Positions 24,373-30,793 of a stretch of 64,000 bases of DNA are shown here, in pieces. Below the pieces are notes generated by a model. It ran no database searches and had not been told where the DNA came from. It saw nothing but the letters and a program-made list of their open reading frames with translations. The translations under genes and the position numbers were made by a program. The stretch is from Candidatus Faecousia excrementipullorum (GTDB lineage: Bacteria; Bacillota; Clostridia; Oscillospirales; Oscillospiraceae), in the NCBI GenBank assembly GCA_018712825.1, contig DVGG01000038.1, positions 1 to 64,000 of the forward strand. Direction: 5' to 3'. Positions within the stretch are counted from its first letter, which is position 1. Each line of letters starts with the position of its first letter.

Positions 24373-25203
24373 TTATAAATTCAGTGCCGCATCGTAAACC
24401 AGATTTTTGGGAAGTCCCAGGGCTTCCGCTGTCTGCTTTACGGCGTCCTTCCGGCTGAGGCCCTGCTCCATGAGCCGGGAAACCTGGGCAGCCGCTTCTT
24501 CCGGTGTGGCCTGGGGCTTTTCCTCCGGTTCCGCTCCGGCTACCACCAGCACAAACTCTCCCTTGGGGCTTTGCTGGGCATAGAGGGCGAGGGCGCCGGA
24601 GAGGGTGGTGCGGATGACCTCCTCGTGGAGCTTGGTCAGCTCCCGGCACAGGCTGATGGGCCGCTGGGGGCCGAATACCTTCTCCATGTCCTCCAGGGTG
24701 GACAAAAGCTTGTGGGGCGCCTCATAGAAAATCATGGTGCGGGTTTCTTTCCGCAGGCTTTCCAGGTGCTCCATCCGACTCTTTTTGGCGGTGGAGAGGA
24801 AGCCTTCAAAGCAGAATCTGCCGGTGGACTGACCGGAAATGCTCAGAGCCGTCACTAAGGCGCAGGGGCCGGGGATGGCACAGACGGTAATGCCTGCCTG
24901 GGCACACTGCTTCACCAGCTCCTCTCCCGGGTCAGAGATGGCGGGGCTTCCGGCGTCGGACACCAGAGCGCAGGTTTCCCCGGCCAGAATCCGGTCCACA
25001 ATCCCTTGCCCCTTCTGGTTCTGGTTGTGCTGGTGGTAGCTTACAAGGCTTTTCCGGATTCCCAGATGGTTTAATAGCTTCAAACTCACCCGGGTGTCCT
25101 CGGCGGCGATGAAGTCCGCTTTTTCCAGCGTCTCCCGGCACCGGGGGGAGATATCCCCTAAGTTTCCGATGGGGGTGGGTACGAGATATAACATTCCTGC
25201 CAT
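24373..25203 (-). CDS. rsmI: 16S rRNA (cytidine(1402)-2'-O)-methyltransferase
   Basis: 276-residue RsmI (YraL), which 2'-O-methylates C1402 in the ribosomal decoding centre using SAM. Family motifs: LYLVPTPIGNLGDISPR at the N-terminus, AAEDTRVSLKLLNHLGI, LVSDAGSPAISDPGEELV, IPGPCALVTALSISG and FYEAPHKL. The ATG at 25203 (MAGMLYLV) has AGGAGG 7 bases upstream. An extended open frame continues far upstream but is antisense-phase sequence inside the methyltransferase gene before it. It follows that gene by 11 bases, forming a two-gene RNA-modification unit. Confidence 0.96.
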   Translation of the reverse strand: MAGMLYLVPTPIGNLGDISPRCRETLEKADFIAAEDTRVSLKLLNHLGIRKSLVSYHQHNQNQKGQGIVDRILAGETCALVSDAGSPAISDPGEELVKQCAQAGITVCAIPGPCALVTALSISGQSTGRFCFEGFLSTAKKSRMEHLESLRKETRTMIFYEAPHKLLSTLEDMEKVFGPQRPISLCRELTKLHEEVIRTTLSGALALYAQQSPKGEFVLVVAGAEPEEKPQATPEEAAAQVSRLMEQGLSRKDAVKQTAEALGLPKNLVYDAALNL

Positions 25204-25214
25204 GGCATGGCCTC

Positions 25215-25904
25215 CTAAAGATGATAAAGCCGACGGTAATCGTCGGTGGGGGTGCCGTCCTCCCGGAACAGGCACATTTCCTCCCAAAGCAGTCCGGGCT
25301 TTCCCCCTTTGCGGCAGGAAAGAAGGGTCAGACTGATGGGGTCGTGGGGCTTGTGCCGCAAAAGACACACCCGTTTGACTTCCATTCCATGGCGGCTGGC
25401 ACAGCTGCAAGCCTCCGCAAACCGCTCCGGGCGGTGCACCAGGTAAAAATCCCCGCCGTACCGCAAGGCCCAGCCGGCGCTGCGGAATACATCCTCCAGG
25501 GTACAATGCACCTCCTGCCGGGCGGTGGGGTGGGCTTTGCTTTGGGGCCCTGCCGCAAAATAGGGGGGATTGGAGATGCAGCAGGTGTAGCTTCCCGGGG
25601 GAACCAAAGAAGGGATGGCGGTAAGGTCTGCGCATATACTGGTAAGGCGATCGGGAAGGCCGTTGACCCGGGCGTTGTGCAGGGCCATGGCATGGGCGCT
25701 CTCGTCCAGCTCCACCCCGGTGACGGTGCAGAGGGGAAACCGGGCGCAAAGAAGCAGTCCCAATGTGCCGCAGCCGGAGCCCAAGTCCAGTACTGCCGCC
25801 TTTTTGGGAAGAGATACAAAACCGGAAAGAGCCACGGAGTCGGTGCTTAAGGGAAAGGCTCCGGGGCATAATTCCAGGGTAAATCCGTTATGCAGGTGTT
25901 CCAT
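25215..25904 (-). CDS. TrmN6-like tRNA/RNA N6-adenine methyltransferase
   Basis: 229-residue class I SAM-dependent methyltransferase resembling tRNA1(Val) A37 N6-methyltransferase (YfiC/TrmN6). The SAM-binding motif is VLDLGSGCGTLGLLL and the catalytic N6-adenine motif is SNPPYF. The N-terminal MEHLHNGFTLELCPGAFPLSTDSVAL matches the family pattern of an F-x-x-DS-x-LL region. ATG 25904 follows ACGGAGGTTTTC. It is paired with rsmI, an arrangement that recurs in Firmicutes (yabB-yazA-yabC). The exact tRNA target is inferred from the family. Confidence 0.88.
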   Translation of the reverse strand: MEHLHNGFTLELCPGAFPLSTDSVALSGFVSLPKKAAVLDLGSGCGTLGLLLCARFPLCTVTGVELDESAHAMALHNARVNGLPDRLTSICADLTAIPSLVPPGSYTCCISNPPYFAAGPQSKAHPTARQEVHCTLEDVFRSAGWALRYGGDFYLVHRPERFAEACSCASRHGMEVKRVCLLRHKPHDPISLTLLSCRKGGKPGLLWEEMCLFREDGTPTDDYRRLYHL

Positions 25905-25916
25905 GAAAACCTCCGT

Positions 25917-25954
25917 AAAAAAATCAGCCTGCAAGCCAAGGAAAAGGCTTGCAG
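25917..25954 (-). terminator. Terminator of the ferredoxin gene
   Basis: Stem CTGCAAGCC/GGCTTGCAG with loop AAGGAAAA, followed on the minus strand by GCTGATTTTTTT. A textbook intrinsic terminator. Confidence 0.9.
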
Positions 25955-25975
25955 ACTGATGGCAGAATCGGAGAA

Positions 25976-26143
25976 TCAGCCTTCCTCGATTGCTTCAACG
26001 GGGCAGGCGTCAGCGCAGGAGCCGCAGCTAACGCAGACATCGGCATCGATTACATAAGTGTCTTCGCCCTCGGAGATAGCCTCTACGGGGCAGTTCTCAG
26101 CACAGCTGCCGCACTTTACGCAAGCGTCAGTGATGTTGTAAGC
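25976..26143 (-). CDS. 2[4Fe-4S] ferredoxin
   Basis: A 55-residue clostridial-type ferredoxin carrying two 4Fe-4S clusters for low-potential electron transfer in the cytosol. Both cluster motifs are complete: CVKCGSCAENCPVEAI and CVSCGSCADACPVEAI, related by internal duplication. ATG 26143 has GGAGGG upstream. It is monocistronic. Possible clients are IspG, NrdG-type radical activation or hydrogenases; none is indicated by local context. Confidence 0.96.
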   Translation of the reverse strand, partial: AYNITDACVKCGSCAENCPVEAISEGEDTYVIDADVCVSCGSCADACPVEAIEEG

Positions 26144-26181
26144 CATGATTATCCCTCCATTATGTGTATGATGCTGCATCC

Positions 26182-26210
26182 CATGTAGAATGCACTTTTA
26201 TTCTAACATG
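26182..26210. promoter_or_regulatory. Inverted repeat upstream of ferredoxin and ClpC-like genes
   Basis: CATGTAGAAT (26182-26191) and ATTCTAACATG (26200-26210) pair with one bulge. It lies in the 157-base divergent gap; on the minus strand the repeat overlaps a possible -10 (TAGAAT), so it may be an operator of the ferredoxin promoter. Confidence 0.35.
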
Positions 26211-26300
26211 GATTTTTCAAAATGCAATGATTTTTTATAAAATTTTGGCGGTATATTTTCCAGAAGGGTTGGGCAGGATTTCCAGGTGGAGGATAGGGCT

Positions 26301-28625
26301 ATGTATTTTACGGTGCAGACAAGAAAGTTACTGTTGGAAGCCGCCCGGCAGGCCAGAGCCATGGGCCACAGCTATGTGGGAAGTGTCCATGTGCTGCTGG
26401 CTCTGGGAAAAGATCCGGGGCTTACCGGCTCCATGCTCCGGGGCGCGGGGCTGGACTGGGAGCTGTCCTACGACATGGCGGCGGTGCTGTGGGGGAAGGG
26501 GAGTCCCTGCCTGCCCCTGCCCCAGGGGTATACCGGGGTGGTGCGGAGCATTCTCCGGGGGGCAGGGCAGGAGGCGCTGGCCCTGGGCAGCCGCCAGGCA
26601 GAGCCGGAGCACATCCTGCTTTCCCTTCTTCGCCGGGAGGGAACCCAGGCGGCAACCATTTTGCGGCTGAACGGTGTGGAGCGGGAGGAGCTGTTCTCCC
26701 GGATGGTGGACTATTTGTATTGGGAGCGGAAATCGCCCCCGACCAGGAAGAAGGAGGGGCTTTCTACGAAGCTGTTGGAACAATATTGCGAGGATTTGGT
26801 GCAGAAGGCGGCAAGCCTGGACCCGGTCATCGGCCGGGACCAGGAGATTGAAGCGGTGATTGGAATTCTGTGCCGGAAGAACAAGAACAATCCGGCCCTG
26901 GTGGGAGAGCCGGGGGTGGGAAAAACCGCCATTGCCGAGGGGCTGGCCCAGCGGATGGGAGCGGGGAATGTCCCCCCAGCCCTGCGGGATAAGCGGCTGG
27001 TGAGCCTGAACATGGCAAACCTGGTGGCAGGCACCAAGTACCGGGGAGAGTTTGAGGAGCGGGTGCGGGATATGCTGGCAGAAATCCGCCGCTGCGGGGA
27101 CATCATCCTCTTTGTGGATGAGATGCACACCATCGTGGGTGCCGGTGCGGCAGAGGGTGCCATTGACGCCGCCAACATCTTCAAACCGGCTCTGGGCAGA
27201 GGGGAGCTGCAAATGCTGGGAGCCACCACCCTGGAGGAGTACCGGAAGTATATTGAAAAGGACCCGGCCCTGGAGCGGCGGTTCCGTCCCGTGCGGGTGG
27301 AGGAGCCCAGTCGGGAGGCAACTCTGGAAATTCTCCGGGGATTGAAGCCGGGGCTGGAGCAGCACCACCACCTGCGAATTACGGAGGAAGCCCTGGGGGA
27401 GGCGGTGCGCCTTTCCGTCCGATACCTGCCGGAGCAGTTTCTGCCGGATAAGGCCATCGACCTTTTGGACGAAGGGGCGGCCCATGTGCGGCTGGAGCAG
27501 CAGTATGGGGGCAAGCGGTGGCTGCGGCAGGAGCTGGAGCAGGAGCTTCACCAGGCGGTGGAGGAAAAGCGGTATGAGCGGGCGGCAGAGCTTCAGGACC
27601 GGGTGCAGAAGCTGTCCGCAAAATCCACGGAGCGGCTCCGGGGCCGGGCGGTGACCGGCGGGGACATTGCCTGGGCGGTGTCTGCCCGGACGGGGATTCC
27701 TGTGGGACGGCTGACGGCGGATGAACGGCAGCGGCTGCTGGGACTGGAGGAAACCCTGTCCCAGCGGGTGTTGGGACAGCCGGAGGCGGTGGCGGCGGTG
27801 GCCCAGACGGTGCGTTCCGGCCTCAGCGGCCTCCGGGACGAAAACCGCCCGGTGGCCTGCCTGCTTCTCACCGGGCCTACAGGGGTGGGAAAGACTGAGC
27901 TGTGCCGGGGCCTTGCCCAGGAGCTGTACGGCAGTGTGGAGGCCATGATTCGCCTGGATATGTCGGAATACATGGAAAAGCACACGGTGGCAAGGCTCAT
28001 CGGTGCCCCTCCCGGCTATGTGGGCTATGAGGATGGGGGGAAGCTTACGGAGGCGGTGCGCCGGAGACCCTACTGCCTGGTGCTTCTGGATGAGCTGGAG
28101 AAGGCCCACCCGGATGTGGCGGGGATACTGCTGCAAATTATGGAGGAGGGGGTGCTGACAGACTCCACGGGAAGAAAGGTCAGCTTCCGCAACGCCATTG
28201 TAGCCATGACCTGCAACTTAGGGGGCGAAATCCGCAGCGACGGCCTGGGCTTTCAGCCGGAAGGGCGAAAGGCACAGACAGACACAGCCCTTCGTCAGCA
28301 TTTCACCCCGGAATTTTTGGGAAGATTGGATAAGATCGTGTGCTTCCACCCCTTGCAGGAGGAGAGTATGACCTCCATTGCGGAGAAGTTCCTGGCAGCC
28401 ATCCGCCAGCGGGCCAAGGAGCGGGGCATTGCCCTGCAGTTTCCCCGGGAGCTGGCGGCCCACCTGGGAAGACAGGGCAAGGCCAAGGGCGGCGCCCGGG
28501 AGATTCGCCGGGTGGTGGAGCAGCAGGTGGAGGAACCCCTGGCGGTGTACCTGCTGGGATGCAGCAAAAAACCGGGAAAAATCCGGGTCAGCCTGAAAGG
28601 GGAACAGGTGGAATTTTTGGGATAG
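26301..28625 (+). CDS. clpC: ClpC-type AAA+ unfoldase
   Basis: 774-residue Hsp100 protein with two ATPase rings. Order: N-terminal ClpN domain with two repeats (residues about 1-140), D1 with Walker A GEPGVGKT near 202 and Walker B ILFVDEMHTIVGAGA, a short middle domain holding a UVR-like helix (EEKRYERAAELQDRVQKL), and D2 with GPTGVGKT near 525 and LVLLDELEKAHPDV. A tripeptide LGF in SDGLGFQPEG sits where ClpC proteins carry the ClpP-docking loop, so it probably feeds ClpP. ATG 26301 follows GGAGGATAGGGCT. It is monocistronic and lacks the usual ctsR-mcsA-mcsB neighbours; the symbol is given by family, not context. Confidence 0.92.
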   Translation: MYFTVQTRKLLLEAARQARAMGHSYVGSVHVLLALGKDPGLTGSMLRGAGLDWELSYDMAAVLWGKGSPCLPLPQGYTGVVRSILRGAGQEALALGSRQAEPEHILLSLLRREGTQAATILRLNGVEREELFSRMVDYLYWERKSPPTRKKEGLSTKLLEQYCEDLVQKAASLDPVIGRDQEIEAVIGILCRKNKNNPALVGEPGVGKTAIAEGLAQRMGAGNVPPALRDKRLVSLNMANLVAGTKYRGEFEERVRDMLAEIRRCGDIILFVDEMHTIVGAGAAEGAIDAANIFKPALGRGELQMLGATTLEEYRKYIEKDPALERRFRPVRVEEPSREATLEILRGLKPGLEQHHHLRITEEALGEAVRLSVRYLPEQFLPDKAIDLLDEGAAHVRLEQQYGGKRWLRQELEQELHQAVEEKRYERAAELQDRVQKLSAKSTERLRGRAVTGGDIAWAVSARTGIPVGRLTADERQRLLGLEETLSQRVLGQPEAVAAVAQTVRSGLSGLRDENRPVACLLLTGPTGVGKTELCRGLAQELYGSVEAMIRLDMSEYMEKHTVARLIGAPPGYVGYEDGGKLTEAVRRRPYCLVLLDELEKAHPDVAGILLQIMEEGVLTDSTGRKVSFRNAIVAMTCNLGGEIRSDGLGFQPEGRKAQTDTALRQHFTPEFLGRLDKIVCFHPLQEESMTSIAEKFLAAIRQRAKERGIALQFPRELAAHLGRQGKAKGGAREIRRVVEQQVEEPLAVYLLGCSKKPGKIRVSLKGEQVEFLG

Positions 28626-28649
28626 CCAGGGAAAATCCCCCTTTTGCAT

Positions 28650-28689
28650 ACCGCCCCTTTTGTCGAAAACCGTCAGAGGGGCGGTTTTT
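28650..28689 (+). terminator. Terminator after the ClpC-like gene
   Basis: Stem ACCGCCCCT/AGGGGCGGT with an 18-base loop, followed by TTTTT. Confidence 0.8.
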
Positions 28690-28764
28690 CACAATTATTT
28701 TATCGAACAAATATACGAAAACTGGGAAAATGGCAGGAATTTTCTGTGAAATCCCGGAAAATCA

Positions 28765-28793
28765 TTGATTTTTTTGGAACAATCGGCTATACT
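28765..28793 (+). promoter_or_regulatory. Promoter of the dcw (mraZ-ftsQ) operon
   Basis: TTGATT at 28765-28770, 17-base spacer, TATACT at 28788-28793; transcription would start near 28800, at the first MraZ-type box. Confidence 0.75.
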
Positions 28794-28798
28794 GTCTG

Positions 28799-28839
28799 TA
28801 AATGGAGTAAAAGGGTAGTAAAGTGGAGTGACAGGGAGG
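28799..28839 (+). promoter_or_regulatory. Array of four MraZ-type boxes
   Basis: Four tandem imperfect repeats (AAATGGAGT, AAAAGGGTAGT, AAAGTGGAGT, GACAGGGAGG) place a GG core every 10-11 bases, between the promoter and the mraZ start. Repeated GTGG/GGG boxes at helical spacing upstream of mraZ are the known autorepression sites of MraZ; assignment is by analogy. Confidence 0.65.
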
Positions 28840-28848
28840 TGACTGCGG

Positions 28849-29277
28849 ATGATTGGCAAGTACCCGGCCAAGCTGGATGAAAAGAATCGACTGTTTGTAC
28901 CCAGCAAGCTTCGGGAGGAGCTGGGGGATACTTTCTATGTCACCCTGGGTGTCAACTGCGGTCACCGGTGCCTGACCCTTTACACCGCCAGGGACTGGGC
29001 GTCCATCAGCGACAACTACAACGCCCTGCCCCTGTCCCAGCGGTCAGCCGCCACCAGTTTGCTGTTTATGAACGCCGCCCAGTGCTGCCCCGACAAGCAG
29101 TTCCGGTTTCCTGTGACCCAGTTTCTGCTGGACTACGCAGGCATCGGCAAAGAAGTGATGATCGTGGGTCGGGCCGGACAGGCGGAAATCTGGGACAGCG
29201 AGGAGTTTAACCGCTTTGAGCAGGAGAATCTCACCCCGGAGAAGCTCCTGGCATCCCTGGAGGCCATTGGACTATGA
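28849..29277 (+). CDS. mraZ: Transcriptional regulator MraZ
   Basis: 142-residue MraZ, an AbrB-like double-beta-barrel DNA-binding protein that represses the division and cell wall operon it heads. It starts MIGKYPAKLDEKNRLFVPSK and contains the second half-repeat CCPDKQFRFPVTQFLLDYAGI, the two swapped-hairpin units of the family. ATG 28849 has GGGAGGTG upstream. It overlaps rsmH by four bases. The box array ahead of it suggests autoregulation. Confidence 0.96.
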   Translation: MIGKYPAKLDEKNRLFVPSKLREELGDTFYVTLGVNCGHRCLTLYTARDWASISDNYNALPLSQRSAATSLLFMNAAQCCPDKQFRFPVTQFLLDYAGIGKEVMIVGRAGQAEIWDSEEFNRFEQENLTPEKLLASLEAIGL

Positions 29278-30209
29278 GCGAATTTCATCATGTATCGGTG
29301 CTTCTGCAGGAGTGCCTGGAGGGGCTGAACATCCGCCCCGAGGGCATTTATGTGGACGGTACCTTAGGCGGCGCCGGTCATTCCAGCCGGATTGCCCAGC
29401 GTCTTACCACCGGACGGCTCATCGGTATCGACCGGGACCCGGTGGCTCTGGCAGCAGCCGGAGAACGGCTGAAGCCCTGGAAGGACCGGGTGACCCTGGT
29501 TCATTCCAATTTCTGTGAAATCAAGCAGGTGCTGTCTGATTTGCAGATTCCCGGTGTGGACGGCATTTTGCTGGATTTGGGGGTGTCCTCTCCCCAGCTG
29601 GACGACGGTCAGCGAGGCTTTTCCTACATGGCAGATGCCCCCTTGGATATGCGTATGAACGGGGAAGATGCCCTCACCGCCCGGGAGGTGGTGAACACCT
29701 GGCCCCAGGAGGAGCTGAAACGCATCCTCTATACCTACGGAGAGGAGCGCTACGCCCCCCAGATTGCATCCGCTATCTGCCGCCGCCGGGAGGAAGCTCC
29801 CATTGAGACAACCTTGGAGCTGGTGGACATCATCCGCAGCGCCATGCCGGCGGCAGCCCTGCGGGAGAAGCAGCACCCGGCCAAGCGGAGCTTCCAGGCC
29901 ATCCGCATTGCGGTCAATGACGAGCTGGGGTCTGTGGAAAAGGTGATGGCAGACGCAATCCCCTTGCTGAACCCCGGCGGAAGGCTGGCGGTGATTACCT
30001 TCCATTCCCTGGAAGACAGAATTGTGAAAAACGCCATGGCAGAGGCAGCCAAGGGCTGCACCTGTCCCCCCAATTTCCCGGTGTGCGTCTGCGGCAAAAA
30101 GCCTCAGGTGAAGCTCATCAGCCGCAAACCCATTGTTTCCGGGGCGGCGGAATTGGCAGAAAATCCCAGAGCCAGAAGTGCCAAGCTGCGGGTGTGTGAG
30201 AAATTATAA
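29274..30209 (+). CDS. rsmH: 16S rRNA (cytosine(1402)-N4)-methyltransferase
   Basis: 311-residue RsmH (MraW), which N4-methylates C1402 of 16S rRNA with SAM. Motifs: HVSVLLQECLEGLNI, DGTLGGAGHSSRI (SAM loop), ILLDLGVSSPQLDDGQRGFS, PLDMRM and VITFHSLEDRIVKN. ATG 29274 overlaps the mraZ stop (ATGA). RsmI, encoded on the other strand at 24373-25203, modifies the same nucleotide's ribose, so both C1402 enzymes are in this window. Confidence 0.97.
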   Translation: MSEFHHVSVLLQECLEGLNIRPEGIYVDGTLGGAGHSSRIAQRLTTGRLIGIDRDPVALAAAGERLKPWKDRVTLVHSNFCEIKQVLSDLQIPGVDGILLDLGVSSPQLDDGQRGFSYMADAPLDMRMNGEDALTAREVVNTWPQEELKRILYTYGEERYAPQIASAICRRREEAPIETTLELVDIIRSAMPAAALREKQHPAKRSFQAIRIAVNDELGSVEKVMADAIPLLNPGGRLAVITFHSLEDRIVKNAMAEAAKGCTCPPNFPVCVCGKKPQVKLISRKPIVSGAAELAENPRARSAKLRVCEKL

Positions 30210-30233
30210 AGGATTATCAGGAGGTGAGCAGCG

Positions 30234-30698
30234 GTGGCAATGAAAAACGAGGTGCGGTATATTCAGTTCCGGACGGAGGGAACCGCGGCCAGAAAAGCGG
30301 CCAGCCCTGCTCCCTTTGAAAATACCCTGAAGCTGCCCCGGCGGGTAAAGCGGAAGCGCCTGGTGCTGCGGCTGGACCCGGTGGCGATTCTGGGCACAGC
30401 GGTTGCCCTGGGTATGCTCATCGCCATGGCGGTGGGGCTGGTTCGCCTGAACGGTGCGGTTCAGGAGCAGGAGCAGATGGCCCGGTATGTGCAGCAGCTG
30501 GAAAGCCAGCATAGTGTGCTGGAGCGTACCTATTATAATAACTATGCTCTGGAGGAGCTGGAGCGGCTGGCTACCGCCATGGGCTTAGTGCCCAAGGCGG
30601 AGGTTCCCCAGGTAACCATTCCGGTGGAGGTGCCTGCCCAGGAGCCCCAGGGCTTCTTCCAAAAGATTGCGGACTTTTTCGCTGACCTGTTTGCATAA
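30234..30698 (+). CDS. ftsL: FtsL-like cell division protein
   Basis: 154-residue bitopic membrane protein in the ftsL position. A basic cytoplasmic tail (about 48 residues, ending RRVKRKRLVLRLDP) is followed by one membrane helix (about 49-71) and a coiled coil with the septum-forming pattern (LNGAVQEQEQMARYVQQLES to about 112). The C-terminus is Pro/Glu-rich. GTG 30234 has AGGAGGTGA at a good distance; ATG 30240 is an alternative. Sequence similarity within FtsL is always weak, so the name rests on topology and its place between rsmH and the PBP gene. FtsL with DivIC and FtsQ activates FtsW/FtsI. Confidence 0.85.
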   Translation: MAMKNEVRYIQFRTEGTAARKAASPAPFENTLKLPRRVKRKRLVLRLDPVAILGTAVALGMLIAMAVGLVRLNGAVQEQEQMARYVQQLESQHSVLERTYYNNYALEELERLATAMGLVPKAEVPQVTIPVEVPAQEPQGFFQKIADFFADLFA

Positions 30699-30737
30699 AG
30701 CGTGTCCCGACCCATAAAATGACAATAGAGCTGCGGT

Positions 30738-30764
30738 GGGCGGCGAGGGTTTCCCTTGCTGCCC
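30738..30764 (+). other. Hairpin between ftsL and ftsI
   Basis: A 12-bp stem GGGCGGCGAGGG/CCCTTGCTGCCC with two G-U pairs and a TTT loop, followed by ATTTTAG. It sits in the only long (95-base) gap inside this otherwise tight operon and may lower or delay expression of the genes after ftsL. Confidence 0.5.
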
Positions 30765-30793
30765 ATTTTAGCGATTGGAAAGGGCGGGGATCT

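Noticed and set aside
25204-25869. Upstream extension of the rsmI frame to give a 498-residue protein
   Set aside because: RsmI is about 280 residues in the family, a good ribosome-binding site precedes ATG 25203, and the extra part overlaps the methyltransferase gene in another frame.
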